A DNA stretch of 64,000 bases, taken from positions 3,023,226-3,087,225 of the forward strand of contig CP059069.1 in assembly GCA_017798145.1 (NCBI GenBank). The letters are read 5' to 3'. Shown piece by piece: positions 26,892-46,694 of this stretch (position 1 is its first letter; each line of letters opens with the position of its first letter). The position numbers and the translations under genes are program-made. The DNA comes from Akkermansiaceae bacterium (GTDB taxonomy: Bacteria > Verrucomicrobiota > Verrucomicrobiia > Verrucomicrobiales > Akkermansiaceae). The notes beneath the pieces are model-generated. The model was not told the origin of the DNA. It made no database searches and was given only the letters and a program-made list of their open reading frames with translations.

Positions 26892-26905
26892 CCGGGAGCT
26901 CCCGG
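26892..26905 (+). promoter_or_regulatory. Palindrome in the rplJ-rplL gap
   Basis: A perfect 14-base palindrome CCGGGAGCTCCCGG lies in the 138-base gap, 30 bases before the rplL start. It can form a 5-bp stem with a small loop in RNA. The gap is longer than the others in the ribosomal operon, so a regulatory or processing role that raises L7/L12 output over L10 is possible, but this is inferred from position only. Confidence 0.35.
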
Positions 26906-26935
26906 GGGCGACGACACCGCAACGGAGATAAACAC

Positions 26936-27310
26936 ATGTCAAATATTGCAAACCTCGTAGAAGAACTCGGCAAGCTCACCGTCCTGGAAGCTGTCGATCT
27001 CGTGAAACAACTCGAAGAAACCTGGGGCGTCTCCGCCGCAGCAGCCGTCGCAGCCGGTCCGGCCGCAGCCGGCCCTGCCGAAGCCGTTGAGGAGAAGACG
27101 GAATTCAACGTCGTCATCACCGACTGCGGAGCCAACAAGATCGCCGTCATCAAGGCGGTGCGCGAAGTTGCTCCCGGACTCGGTCTTGCCGACGCCAAGA
27201 AACTCGTCGAATCCGCACCTGCCAACATCCTCGAAGGTGTTGCGAAGGATGCTGCCGAAGCCGCCAAGAAGAAACTCGAGGAAGCCGGCGCCAAGATCGA
27301 GCTCAAGTAA
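26936..27310 (+). CDS. rplL: 50S ribosomal protein L7/L12
   Basis: A 124-residue stalk protein. The N-terminal dimerisation part ([23 protein letters not shown]) is followed by an Ala/Gly/Pro hinge (about residues 38-52) and the C-terminal domain that recruits GTPase factors ([34 protein letters not shown]). The start MSNIANL is preceded by CGGAGAT, the only clear SD-like sequence (GGAG, 10 bases before ATG) in this operon, which fits the need for several L7/L12 copies per ribosome. Confidence 0.97.
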   Translation: MSNIANLVEELGKLTVLEAVDLVKQLEETWGVSAAAAVAAGPAAAGPAEAVEEKTEFNVVITDCGANKIAVIKAVREVAPGLGLADAKKLVESAPANILEGVAKDAAEAAKKKLEEAGAKIELK

Positions 27311-27327
27311 TCCGCAAGGAAATTTCA

Positions 27328-27355
27328 CCCGGGGCGGGATGTTTCCCGCCCCGGG
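27328..27355 (+). terminator. rplL-rpoB hairpin (attenuator or RNase III-like site)
   Basis: CCCGGGGCGGGA (27328-27339) and TCCCGCCCCGGG (27344-27355) form a perfect 12-bp GC stem with a TGTT loop, 17 bases after the rplL stop. The sequence that follows (CAATTCGCACTCTCCCCG) lacks a T-run, so read-through into rpoB is expected. In E. coli a partial terminator and an RNase III site lie at the same place and keep RNA polymerase output below ribosomal protein output; a similar role here is inferred. Confidence 0.65.
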
Positions 27356-27387
27356 CAATTCGCACTCTCCCCGTTTTCATAATCAAT

Positions 27388-27416
27388 TTGAAATCCCGCA
27401 ATCGACGCGTGATACT
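27388..27416 (+). promoter_or_regulatory. Candidate internal promoter for rpoBC
   Basis: TTGAAA at 27388-27393 and GATACT at 27411-27416, with a 17-base spacer, match the sigma-70 type consensus in five and four of six positions. It lies 125 bases upstream of the rpoB start, just after the rplL-rpoB hairpin. Such a promoter would let rpoBC be transcribed apart from the ribosomal genes. Confidence 0.4.
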
Positions 27417-27541
27417 ACCACACCCCGCAGTGTTTCGCGTCGCTTTCGCTCATTTGTCCTCTCCGTCCATCTCCTGAAACCAATCCGCCCGCGCTTTCAA
27501 AAGGCTCGGGCTCAAACTCGTAACACTAGCACCGCACCACC

Positions 27542-31492
<3,951 letters not shown>

Positions 31493-31536
31493 TCCGAAAC
31501 GCGAAACCAACCTAACACCTAGAATCATTACCTACC

Positions 31537-35688
<4,152 letters not shown>

Positions 35689-35707
35689 GCCAACTGAAAT
35701 TCACAAG

Positions 35708-35740
35708 ACCCCGGCCCGTCGCGAGATGGCCGGGGTTTTT
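35708..35740 (+). terminator. Intrinsic terminator after rpoC
   Basis: ACCCCGGCC (35708-35716) pairs with GGCCGGGGT (35728-35736) around an 11-base loop and is followed by TTTTT to 35740, 20 bases after the rpoC stop. This is a classic rho-independent terminator ending the long operon; the P-type ATPase gene converges on it from the other side. Confidence 0.9.
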
Positions 35741-35776
35741 CGTTCCACCGGGGAAGGGTGAGCCGGCACGTGATGC

Positions 35777-38470
<2,694 letters not shown>

Positions 38471-38514
38471 GTCGGTTCTTTTTTTCCCGGGGCGATCCGG
38501 GATCCGGGCCGTGG

Positions 38515-39510
38515 TCACGGGGCGAATCCGGCGGGCAGGGACTCGCCTTTCAGGAAAGTGGCGCAGTTCCCGACCGTGACGCGGGCGATTTCCGCAAGCG
38601 CTTCCTTGGTGAGGAATGCCTGATGGGCGGTGATTAGGACGCTGGGAAACGTGATGAGCCGGGCCAGCTCGTCATCCTGCAACACCATGCCCGAATGATC
38701 CTCGAAGAAGATGCCCTCCTCTTCCTCATAAACGTCCAGCGCGGCGCCACCGAGGTGCCCCGATTTCAGTGCCCCTATCAGGGCGCTTGTATCGACCAGT
38801 TTGCCGCGGCTCGTGTTGACCAGGTAGGCGCCGGGTTTCATCGAGCGGATCGCGGAGGCATCGATCAGATGATGGGTCGCGGGAGTCAGCGGCAGGTGCA
38901 GGCTGATCACGTCGCTGGTCTCCAGCAAGGCTTTCGCCGCTGTGTATTCGATCCCGTGCACCGCGGCCCATTCCGGCGCGGGCAACATGTCATTGGCGAG
39001 GACGCGGCAACCGAAGCCGCGGAAAATCTGTGCCGTGATGCGGCCGATCTTGCCGGTGCCGATGATGCCGACGGTCTTGCCATGGAGATCGAAACCGACG
39101 AGTCCGCTGAGGGAGAAATTCTGCTCGCGGACACGGTTGTATGCGCGGTGGATCTTCCGGTTGAGGGCGAGGAGGAGCGCAACGGTGTGCTCCGCCACGG
39201 CATGGGGCGAGTAGCTCGGAACCCTGATCACGGTGACGCCGAGCTCGTCGGCGGCGGCGAGATCCACGTTGTTGAATCCGGCGCAGCGCAAGGCCACGAG
39301 CCCGACTCCCCCGGCGGAGAGAAGCTCCAGGCAGCGCCGGTTCACGATGTCGTTGACGAACACGCAAACCGCCTGTGCGCCCGCGGCGGAGGAAGCGGTC
39401 TCGCCGGAGAGGCGGAAATCATGGTAACGGATCGTCATCCCGTTTCCCCGCGCCTCAGGCTCGAAGTGGGTTCTGTCGTAGGGCTTGGTATCGTAGAAAG
39501 CTATTTCCAT
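38515..39510 (-). CDS. ldhA: D-lactate dehydrogenase (LdhA type)
   Basis: A 331-residue D-2-hydroxyacid dehydrogenase that reduces pyruvate to D-lactate with NADH. It matches E. coli LdhA along its length: start MEIAFYDTKPYDR, ALRCAGFNNVDL, VRVPSYSPHAVAEHTVALLLALNRKIHRAY, Rossmann motif VGIIGTGKIGRIT near residue 147, VNTSRGKLVD with the catalytic Arg, and FLTKEALAEIA following the catalytic His (TAHQAFLT). Start ATG at 39508-39510; another ATG and a GTG lie directly upstream. First gene of an operon with the P-type ATPase. A pyruvate phosphate dikinase gene diverges from it. Confidence 0.93.
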   Translation of the reverse strand: MEIAFYDTKPYDRTHFEPEARGNGMTIRYHDFRLSGETASSAAGAQAVCVFVNDIVNRRCLELLSAGGVGLVALRCAGFNNVDLAAADELGVTVIRVPSYSPHAVAEHTVALLLALNRKIHRAYNRVREQNFSLSGLVGFDLHGKTVGIIGTGKIGRITAQIFRGFGCRVLANDMLPAPEWAAVHGIEYTAAKALLETSDVISLHLPLTPATHHLIDASAIRSMKPGAYLVNTSRGKLVDTSALIGALKSGHLGGAALDVYEEEEGIFFEDHSGMVLQDDELARLITFPSVLITAHQAFLTKEALAEIARVTVGNCATFLKGESLPAGFAP

Positions 39511-39820
39511 CATCACAGGTATGGTCGGCTTCCCAACATAGCATTGCCGAGCTTGGGGGGAAGCCCATAACCCCGCTTGATCACACTTCGTGGCGGGCTC
39601 CCCATCCCTGCGATCCCGGGGCGGATGGCGTGGCCGGGGAGCTTTCTGCGCATGGCTTCCGGATATCCCCGCACCGTTCCCCGACGCCGATGATTTCCTG
39701 CAACTGCACGTTTGACAGGTAGGGCGCTCCTGCTAGCCTGCCGCGCCCGCTCCAAGGCAATGGAATCATTTTTCCACAAGCAAGCCAGGTGGCGGCACCA
39801 ACCCGACAATACCAAACAAG
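39511..39820. other. 310-base divergent gap between ldhA and ppdK
   Basis: No gene is visible. The gap holds the ppdK promoter candidate (39712-39739), a T-rich stretch ATTTTTCCACA at 39768-39778 that resembles a single DnaA box, and a purine-poor leader (ACCCGACAATACCAAACAAG) before the ppdK start. The ldhA promoter should be in the 39511-39700 part but no clear hexamers are seen there. Confidence 0.4.
39712..39739 (+). promoter_or_regulatory. Candidate ppdK promoter
   Basis: A consensus TTGACA (39712-39717) is followed after 16 bases by TAGCCT (39734-39739), which carries an upstream TGC giving an extended -10 look. The predicted start point would be near 39747, leaving a leader of about 75 bases before ppdK. 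The -10 match is weak. Confidence 0.45.
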
Positions 39821-42673
39821 ATGGCAACCAAGAAGAAAACCGCCGCCAGCAAACCGGCCGCGAAGAAATCCGCAGCGAAAGCAAAGAGCTCCGCAAAAGC
39901 TACGAAGTACGTTTACACCTGGGGCGCAGGCAAGGCCGACGGCCACGGCAAGATGAAGGAGCTGCTTGGCGGCAAAGGCGCGAACCTCGCCGAGATGACC
40001 CTCATCGGTCTTCCGGTTCCCGCGGGCTTCACCATCACCACCGAGGTCTGCACCTACTACTACGACCATAAGAAAACCTACCCGAAAGTCCTCCGCTCCC
40101 AGATGGAAGCAGGCGTGGCCAACATGGAAAAAATCATGGGCTACAAGTTCGGCGACGACAAAGGCTTCCCTCTTCTTCTCGCGGTCCGCTCCGGCGCGCG
40201 CGACTCCATGCCCGGCATGATGGACACCGTCCTCAACCTCGGCCTCAATGACAAGACCGTCGCCGCTCTCGCGAAGGCCACCAGCAACGAGCGTTTCGCA
40301 TGGGACTGCTACCGCCGTTTCATCCAGATGTATGGCGACGTCGTTCTCGGCGTGCAGAAGCTTCCCTCCGAAGACCACGAGCCATTCGAGCACGCCATCG
40401 AGTCTTTCAAGCATGAGAAGTATGGGAAAGACATCGTCGATTCCGAGCTGACTGCTGAGGACAACAAGGAGATGGTCGCCATCTTCAAGAAGCTCGTGCT
40501 CGACCGCACCGGAAAAGGTTTCCCGGAAGATCCATGGGAGCAGCTCGAGGGTGCAGCAGGTGCCGTCTTCAGCTCGTGGATGAACGACCGCGCGATCGTC
40601 TATCGCCGCAAATACGGCATCCCCGCCGCGTGGGGCACCGCCGTCAACGTCCAGGCCATGGTCTTCGGAAACACCGGCAAGAACTCCGGCTCCGGAGTTG
40701 CCTTCACCCGCAACCCCGCCAACGGCGAAAACGTTCTCTACGGTGAGTTCCTCGTCAACGCACAGGGTGAGGATGTCGTCGCCGGTGTCCGCACCCCGGA
40801 TGCCGTCGCAGGCATGGCCAAGGCGCTCCCCGGCGCGTTCAAGGATCTGATGAAAGTCCGCGCCATCCTTGAAAAACATTTCCGCGATGTGCAGGACGTC
40901 GAGTTCACGATCCAGGAAGGCAAGCTTTTCATGCTCCAGACCCGGAACGGCAAGCGCACCGCCGCCGCCGCGCTCAAGTTCGCCGCCGACATGGTGAAGG
41001 AAAAGCTCATCGACTGGCAGACCGCCGTCCTGCGCAACCCCGCCGACCAGCTCGACGCGCTCCTCGCCCCGGTCTTCGACATCGCCGAGACCAAGAAGGC
41101 GACCATCATCGCCAAGGGTCTGCCCGCCGGCCCGGGTGCCGCTTCCGGGAAAGTTTATCTCAATGCGGATCGCGCAGAGGCTGCCGCCCAACGTGGTGAG
41201 AAAGTTCTCCTCGTCCGCGTGGAGACATCCCCGGAAGACCTTCGCGGGATGATTGCTGCGGAAGGCATCCTCACCTCGCGTGGCGGTGTTTCCTCGCACG
41301 CGGCTCTCGTCGCCCGCCAGATGGGCAAGGTCTGCGTCTGCGGCGCCTCCGGTGTCGAGGTGGATTACGAAAAGAAAACCGTCAAGGCTGGCGGCCTCAC
41401 CTTCAAGGAGGGCGACTACCTCTCCATCGACGGAACCGCAGGAACAGTCTATGCTGGTGAGCTCGCCACCGAGCCATCCGAGATCATCACCGGTCTCATC
41501 TACAATAAGAAGGCCTCCCAGGGCACCGAGAAGTTCAAGAACTTCGTCCAGCTCATGGACTGGTGCTCCCAGGCAACCCGCATGGGCGTCCGCACCAACG
41601 CCGACACCCCGGAGCAGGTCAAGAACGCCGTCGCATTCGGCGCGGAAGGCATCGGCCTCACCCGTACCGAGCACATGTTCTTCGAGGGCGACCGCATCGA
41701 CGCGATGCGCGAGATGATCCTCGCCACCAACGAGCCAGCCCGCAAAAAGGCGCTCAAGAAGCTCCTCCCGCACCAGCGCAAGGACTTCTTCGGCATCTTC
41801 AAGGCGCTGGAAGGCAAGCCCGCCACGATCCGCCTCCTGGATCCGCCGCTCCACGAGTTCCTCCCGCACTCCAAGGAGCAGCAGATGGATCTCGCCCGCA
41901 AGCTCGGTGTCCGCGTCGAGGAGATCATGCAGCGCGTGCACGACCTCCACGAGTTCAACCCGATGCTTGGTCACCGTGGCTGCCGTCTTGCCATTTCCTA
42001 TCCGGAAATCGCCGAGATGCAGGCACAGGCGATCTTCGAGGCCGCCGCGATGTGCGTTTCCAAAGGCATCCCGGTGAAGCCCGAGGTGATGGTTCCGCTC
42101 GTCGGCTACGCCCGCGAGCTGGAGCTTCAGGTGGAGATCATCCACCGAGTCGCCAAGGAGGTGAAGGCCGCCAAGGGCGTGAAGTTCGACTATCTCGTCG
42201 GCACGATGATCGAGGTGCCCCGTGGTTGCGTCACCGCAGATGAGATCGCGCAGCACGCGGAGTTCTTCTCCTTCGGCACGAACGACCTCACCCAGACCGC
42301 ACTCGGCGTCAGCCGGGACGACATGGGCTCGTTCCTCAACAGCTACCAGGAAAACGACATCTATCCGAAGAACCCCTTCGCCTCGCTCGACACCACAGGA
42401 GTTGGCCATCTCATGGAGATCGCCGTCGCCAAAGGCCGCTCGACCAAGAAAAACATCAAGCTCGGCATCTGCGGTGAGCACGGTGGCGATCCGGATTCGG
42501 TGACCTTCTGCCACAAGCTCGGCCTCGCCTACGTTTCCTGCTCGCCGTACCGCGTGCCCGTCGCCCGCCTCGCCGCCGCCCAGGCAGCGATCAACGACGG
42601 CACCGCCCCCAAGGCGCCCGCCAAGAAGAAGGCCAAGAAAAAGCCAGCCAAGAAGGCCGCGAAGAAAAGCTAA
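39821..42673 (+). CDS. ppdK: Pyruvate, phosphate dikinase with Lys/Ala-rich tails at both ends
   Basis: A 950-residue PPDK converting pyruvate, ATP and phosphate to PEP, AMP and PPi, or the reverse. Core motifs: [21 protein letters not shown] (near 50), ATP-binding [19 protein letters not shown], the phosphohistidine [16 protein letters not shown] (near 490), PEP-domain [16 protein letters not shown] and catalytic Cys in CGEHGGDP. Unusual are a 27-residue basic N-terminal tail ([20 protein letters not shown]) and a 20-residue C-terminal tail ([20 protein letters not shown]), both like histone H1. Most bacterial PPDKs are about 880 residues, so these are extensions. No SD precedes the ATG. Confidence 0.95.
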   Translation: MATKKKTAASKPAAKKSAAKAKSSAKATKYVYTWGAGKADGHGKMKELLGGKGANLAEMTLIGLPVPAGFTITTEVCTYYYDHKKTYPKVLRSQMEAGVANMEKIMGYKFGDDKGFPLLLAVRSGARDSMPGMMDTVLNLGLNDKTVAALAKATSNERFAWDCYRRFIQMYGDVVLGVQKLPSEDHEPFEHAIESFKHEKYGKDIVDSELTAEDNKEMVAIFKKLVLDRTGKGFPEDPWEQLEGAAGAVFSSWMNDRAIVYRRKYGIPAAWGTAVNVQAMVFGNTGKNSGSGVAFTRNPANGENVLYGEFLVNAQGEDVVAGVRTPDAVAGMAKALPGAFKDLMKVRAILEKHFRDVQDVEFTIQEGKLFMLQTRNGKRTAAAALKFAADMVKEKLIDWQTAVLRNPADQLDALLAPVFDIAETKKATIIAKGLPAGPGAASGKVYLNADRAEAAAQRGEKVLLVRVETSPEDLRGMIAAEGILTSRGGVSSHAALVARQMGKVCVCGASGVEVDYEKKTVKAGGLTFKEGDYLSIDGTAGTVYAGELATEPSEIITGLIYNKKASQGTEKFKNFVQLMDWCSQATRMGVRTNADTPEQVKNAVAFGAEGIGLTRTEHMFFEGDRIDAMREMILATNEPARKKALKKLLPHQRKDFFGIFKALEGKPATIRLLDPPLHEFLPHSKEQQMDLARKLGVRVEEIMQRVHDLHEFNPMLGHRGCRLAISYPEIAEMQAQAIFEAAAMCVSKGIPVKPEVMVPLVGYARELELQVEIIHRVAKEVKAAKGVKFDYLVGTMIEVPRGCVTADEIAQHAEFFSFGTNDLTQTALGVSRDDMGSFLNSYQENDIYPKNPFASLDTTGVGHLMEIAVAKGRSTKKNIKLGICGEHGGDPDSVTFCHKLGLAYVSCSPYRVPVARLAAAQAAINDGTAPKAPAKKKAKKKPAKKAAKKS

Positions 42674-42716
42674 GCCTGGCGGCGGGTTTCAGCCGCCATG
42701 CCATATCGGAAGCCAC

Positions 42717-42749
42717 AAGCCGCGTCGGAGCAATCCGGCGCGGCTTTTT
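42717..42749 (+). terminator. Intrinsic terminator after ppdK
   Basis: AAGCCGCGTCGG (42717-42728) pairs with CCGGCGCGGCTT (42735-42746) around AGCAAT, with one G-T wobble, followed by TTTTT at 42745-42749. It lies 44 bases past the ppdK stop, between ppdK and the convergent aminopeptidase gene. Confidence 0.85.
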
Positions 42750-42803
42750 GCGCAATGAAAGGAAGAGGGATGCCTGGCGGCTCTGTTCCCGGCTGGCATG
42801 AAC

Positions 42804-44090
42804 CTAAGCCATGAGCGCCTCGATCTCATCGGCCTCTATGGGGATGCCGGCCATGAGGTCGGTGTTTCCGGTTTCGCCGATGAGATAGTCGTTCTCCAGG
42901 CGGACGCCGAGCTTTTCCTCGGGGATGTAGATGCCGGGCTCGATGGTGAAGACCATGCCGGGGGCGACGGGTGTGTGGGCGGGGGAGACGTCGTGGACGT
43001 CGATGCCGAGATGGTGGGAGACGCCGTGCATGAAATACTTTTTCACCAGCGGCTTGGTCTCGTCCTGGACGGCTGCTTCCTCCGCGGTGAAGAGGCCGAG
43101 GGCTATGAGTTCCTTCTCCATCTGCGCGACGCACTGTTTCTGGTATTCCGGCATGAGGATGCCGGGGCGGAGTATTGAATTCCCGAAGCGAAGCATGCGC
43201 AGGACGGCGTTGTAAACGTCGCGCTGGCGGTCGGTGAACTTGCCATTTGCCGGGATGGTGCGGGTCATGTCCGCATTCCACCCGCCGTATTCCGCGGCAA
43301 CGTCCATGAGAAGGAGTTCGCCGTCCTTCAGCTCGCAGTCATTTTCCACATAGTGGAGACATAGGGCGTTGCCACCCGCTGCAATGATGGGGTTGTAGGC
43401 GAAGCCACGCGAGCCGCGGCGGGTGAACTCGTGGATGTATTCCGCCTCGACCTCCCATTCGCCGACTCCGGGTTTCACGAAGCCGAGGATGCGGCGGAAT
43501 CCTGCTTCGGTGATGTCGCAGGCTTCCTGAAGGAAGGCGATTTCCTCGGCGGACTTGATGGTGCGGAGCTTGTAGATCAGCGGGGAGAGGCGGCCGTAGC
43601 TGTGCAGCGGGAAGCGCTCGCGGCACTGTTTTACGAAACGGGCGTTGCGCGTCTCGATGGGGACTGCGCAGCGAGGGTGCTCGTTGGTGGGGATGAAAAA
43701 GCCATCGGCCTGGACGGAGAGGTTGGCCAGGGTTTGGTCGAAGCTGCCGTTCCACTCGATTCGGGCGATGCCGGTGCGTTCCTTGGCCTGATCCTTGGTC
43801 AGCTTCGCACCCTCCCAGATGGCGATGGTTTCGTTGGTCTCGCGGAGGAAGAGGATTTCCCTGTCCTTGGGCTCCTTCGCATCCGGGTAGAGGATGAGGA
43901 TGGTGTCCTCCTGCATGACGCCGGTGAGGTAGAACAGATCGCTGCTCTGCTCGAAGGTGTGCTGGGCGTCGGCGTTGGTGGGGTAGATGTCGTTCGAGTG
44001 GATCACCGCGATGGAATTGGGCGCGAGGAGGGCGGCGAGGTTTTTCCTGTTTGAGACGAAGAGCGATGGATCGGGTAGGCGCGTGCGCAT
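42804..44090 (-). CDS. Xaa-Pro aminopeptidase (M24B, PepP-like)
   Basis: A 428-residue pita-bread metallopeptidase that removes N-terminal residues preceding proline. The N-terminal domain spans about 1-170. In the catalytic domain the five metal ligands are visible: Asp in LLMDVAAEYGGWNADMTRT (two Asp), His in MHGVSHHLGIDVHD, Glu in TIEPGIYIP and Glu in GVRLENDY. Length matches E. coli PepP (441). Start ATG giving MRTRLPDPSLF; a start 19 codons upstream would extend into the ThuA gene spacer. Confidence 0.92.
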   Translation of the reverse strand: MRTRLPDPSLFVSNRKNLAALLAPNSIAVIHSNDIYPTNADAQHTFEQSSDLFYLTGVMQEDTILILYPDAKEPKDREILFLRETNETIAIWEGAKLTKDQAKERTGIARIEWNGSFDQTLANLSVQADGFFIPTNEHPRCAVPIETRNARFVKQCRERFPLHSYGRLSPLIYKLRTIKSAEEIAFLQEACDITEAGFRRILGFVKPGVGEWEVEAEYIHEFTRRGSRGFAYNPIIAAGGNALCLHYVENDCELKDGELLLMDVAAEYGGWNADMTRTIPANGKFTDRQRDVYNAVLRMLRFGNSILRPGILMPEYQKQCVAQMEKELIALGLFTAEEAAVQDETKPLVKKYFMHGVSHHLGIDVHDVSPAHTPVAPGMVFTIEPGIYIPEEKLGVRLENDYLIGETGNTDLMAGIPIEADEIEALMA

Positions 44091-44159
44091 GGCGGGAAAG
44101 CTAGATGGCAAATCCCGATTGCCAACCACCAAAAAGGGCGCGTGCATGCGCTGAGGGGT

Positions 44160-45071
44160 TCAGTCCTGGTTGGCTTCCATTTCCGCATCGGTGGGTGTGG
44201 CGGTGGGGATGCCTTTTTCCGGGACTTCCATGCCTGCGATCCATGCGATCGCGTTCAGCACGACCCTGCGCTGGCTGTCGCTCTGCCAGTTCTTGTGGAA
44301 ATGCCCGCCGGTGAAGCCGAAGCCGCGTCCACCGCCATTCGGGTCAGGACGCTGGAAGGCCCACATGACGTGCTGCGGCTGCCTGTCCTCCAGGACCGCC
44401 TTGCGGACATCCGGGTTCCCGGAGTGCGGGCCGTCCTTGCGTTTGAGGGTTTCCGAAGGTGGGAGGGCGGAGAGGATGGGGGTGACCCCTTCCATGTCCT
44501 TGCGGAAGCGCATGTGGTAGTACCATTCGTCGTTGATGTTGAAATCGGCGACTCCGTTGGCGATGGGGTGGGACGGCATTTTGAAGGAGGCGTCCCAGTG
44601 CGGGTTCACCGACCAATGGGTCTCGAAGAAGCCGCCTATGGCATCGAGGAAAGTGTCGCCAGGCTCCCCTTTCGGGATCTCGACGGCGTAGTGGATGCAG
44701 CCGATGCCGACGCCCGCCTCGGCGAGTGCGCGGAGTTTTTCCAGGCGCAGCAGGGCGGGATGTTTCGGCCCGCCATCCGAGTAGATGACGACGGCGGAGG
44801 CTCCGTTGAAGACCGACTCATCGGCGGGCCAGCCGTTTTCGACGACGACCGTCTCGAAGCCGAGGCCGGATTTTTCCAGGTGATCGGCGAGCAGCATGGA
44901 GCCGGCGCGGTGCTCGTGCTGGCCGCGCCCGTGGCTGGGCTTGCCGGCGATGAAGACGATCTTTCGGGTGGCGGCTGCGGGTGAGGTTTCCTCCGCAGTG
45001 GACCTGATCCATAGGATGGCGCTGGCGAGTCCTAACAGGCAGGCGAGCAGCAGGGGGCTTGTTTTTCTCAT
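44160..45071 (-). CDS. Exported ThuA-like (trehalose utilization domain) protein
   Basis: A 303-residue protein with an N-terminal signal or anchor (RKTSPLLLACLLGLASAILWI, residues 2-22). The rest matches the ThuA domain, a class I glutamine amidotransferase-like fold: RKIVFIAGKPSHGRGQHEH, GIGCIHYAVEIPKGEPGD with the nucleophile-elbow-like Cys, and FGFTGGHFHKNWQ near the C-terminus. ThuA proteins of Verrucomicrobia and Planctomycetes often sit among sugar genes, but no sugar gene is adjacent here. The biochemical role is not established. Divergent from trpF. Confidence 0.82.
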   Translation of the reverse strand: MRKTSPLLLACLLGLASAILWIRSTAEETSPAAATRKIVFIAGKPSHGRGQHEHRAGSMLLADHLEKSGLGFETVVVENGWPADESVFNGASAVVIYSDGGPKHPALLRLEKLRALAEAGVGIGCIHYAVEIPKGEPGDTFLDAIGGFFETHWSVNPHWDASFKMPSHPIANGVADFNINDEWYYHMRFRKDMEGVTPILSALPPSETLKRKDGPHSGNPDVRKAVLEDRQPQHVMWAFQRPDPNGGGRGFGFTGGHFHKNWQSDSQRRVVLNAIAWIAGMEVPEKGIPTATPTDAEMEANQD

Positions 45072-45159
45072 GCTGCGGGATCATACGGACGGGTGGCGGC
45101 AAAGCTATCGCGGCTTGCAATGGGGAGGTGCCGCGGACAGGTTGCGGCGGAGAAACGAA

Positions 45160-45804
45160 ATGCAATTCCTGGATAGAGAAACGACATCACTGAAAATCTG
45201 CGGCGTCACCCTGCAAGGAGATGCGGAGGGGCTTGCGGAGCTCGGCGTGGATGCGCTGGGCTTCAATTTCTGGCCGCAGTCGAAACGCTATCTGGATCCG
45301 CGGAAAGGGGGCTGGGCGAAGGGGCTGGCGGGAAAGATCCTTCGGGTCGGTGTTTTCGTGAACGAGGCGAGCGACCTGCCATACCGGCTGTATGGCGATG
45401 GCATGATCGATGTGGTGCAGCTTCACGGCGATGAGTCGCCGGAAACGGTGGGTGGTTTCGCGATGTCGGGCATCCCGGTGATCAAGGCTGTGGGTGTGAA
45501 GGGCGCGGCGGACATCGCGGGAGCAGGCGGATACGGGGCGGATGCGGTGTTGCTCGATGCGCACGCGCCGCTGGTGTTCGGTGGCACCGGGGAGGTGTTC
45601 GACTGGGGTTTGGCGCTGGCCTTCAGGGACCGGTTTCCGGAGATCCCGATGATCCTCGCCGGGGCATCGCGCCCGGCTAATGCGCGGCAGGCTGTCACCC
45701 AGGTGAAACCTGCGGCGGTGGATGTGGCATCGGGTGCGGAGAGTGCGCCTGGGGTGAAGGATTTCGGGAAGGTGGAGGCGCTGCTGGCGGCATGCAGGGC
45801 ATGA
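45160..45804 (+). CDS. trpF: Phosphoribosylanthranilate isomerase
   Basis: A 214-residue TIM barrel that catalyses the Amadori rearrangement in tryptophan synthesis. Motifs: LKICGVT with the catalytic Cys (near residue 12), ALGFNFWPQSKRYL, VGVFVNEA, VVQLHGDES, a catalytic Asp in AVLLDAHAP, GGTGEVFDW, AGASRPANARQ and VDVASGAESAPGVKD. The frame is open for 88 codons upstream, antisense to thuA; the start is set at the ATG giving MQFLDRETTSLKICG. Its stop overlaps tatD (ATGA). No other trp genes are nearby. Confidence 0.92.
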   Translation: MQFLDRETTSLKICGVTLQGDAEGLAELGVDALGFNFWPQSKRYLDPRKGGWAKGLAGKILRVGVFVNEASDLPYRLYGDGMIDVVQLHGDESPETVGGFAMSGIPVIKAVGVKGAADIAGAGGYGADAVLLDAHAPLVFGGTGEVFDWGLALAFRDRFPEIPMILAGASRPANARQAVTQVKPAAVDVASGAESAPGVKDFGKVEALLAACRA

Positions 45805-46613
45805 TCGCGGACTCGCACTGCCATCTCGCGTCATCGCGTTTTTCCAATGAGGAACGCGGTGCCATAATACAGCGGGCGGTCGATGCGGGCGTGCACCGGA
45901 TGGTCACGCTCTCGACCTGCCTGGAGGATGTCGGGAAAAACCTGGAACTCGCCAGCGATCCTAGGGTGCTGGCGACGGTTGGCATCCATCCCTGCGATGT
46001 CCACAATGCCCCCGACGATGCGGTGGAACAGCTCTCGGCCCATACCGCCGATCCCCGGGTGTGTGCGGTCGGCGAGACCGGACTGGATTATTTCCATCCG
46101 GCTCCGGATGGCTGGGATGAGGAAAGCTATCGCCGGAGGCAAAGGGATTTCCTGGAAAGGCATTTCGAGCTGGCCGCATCCGCCGGGCTGAATGTGGTGA
46201 TCCACACCCGCGACAAGGAGGGCAGCGGATCGTTCGGGGATGCGCTCGCTATCTATAGGCGGCACTCTGCCCGGGTGCGGGCGGTTTTCCACTGTTTCAT
46301 CTCGGAGTGGGATCTGGCGGAAAAGGTGATCGCCGAGGGCGGGCTGGTTTCCTTCGGTGGAGTGGCGACATTCAAGAATGCGGCGCTGGCCAAGGACGCG
46401 GTCAGGCGCGCACCGGCGGGAAGCTTCATGCTGGAGACCGATTCGCCATACCTCGCCCCCGAGCCTGTGCGCGGGAAGCGCAACGAACCGGCCTTCGTGA
46501 TGCATGTCGCGCAGGCGGTGGCGGCGATGCGCGGGGAGAGCCTGAAGCAACTCGCGGCGCACACCGGGGCGGCGTGCGGAAGGTTTTTCCGCGGGTTGAA
46601 TGAATCCGCTTGA
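45801..46613 (+). CDS. tatD: TatD family metal-dependent hydrolase/DNase
   Basis: A 270-residue TatD-type nuclease. Metal ligands: HxH in DSHCHLAS (near residue 6), Glu in VGETGLDYFH, His in VIHTRDKEG, His in VFHCFISEW and Asp in LETDSPYLAPEP. TatD proteins degrade DNA and 3' RNA ends and act in repair and quality control. The ATG overlaps the trpF stop (ATGA); an in-frame ATG nine bases upstream is also possible. The neighbours suggest coupled expression but no functional link. Confidence 0.92.
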   Translation: MIADSHCHLASSRFSNEERGAIIQRAVDAGVHRMVTLSTCLEDVGKNLELASDPRVLATVGIHPCDVHNAPDDAVEQLSAHTADPRVCAVGETGLDYFHPAPDGWDEESYRRRQRDFLERHFELAASAGLNVVIHTRDKEGSGSFGDALAIYRRHSARVRAVFHCFISEWDLAEKVIAEGGLVSFGGVATFKNAALAKDAVRRAPAGSFMLETDSPYLAPEPVRGKRNEPAFVMHVAQAVAAMRGESLKQLAAHTGAACGRFFRGLNESA

Positions 46614-46694
46614 ATAAAATCCTCCACGGCAATCGTTTCTGTGTGTATTGACATCCGTAAACCGCTACGGTTCCCGAACACGAAATCCCCAGTT

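Noticed and set aside
39770-39778. DnaA box TTTTCCACA upstream of ppdK
   Set aside because: A single near-match in an intergenic gap is expected by chance and no second box or AT-rich unwinding region accompanies it.
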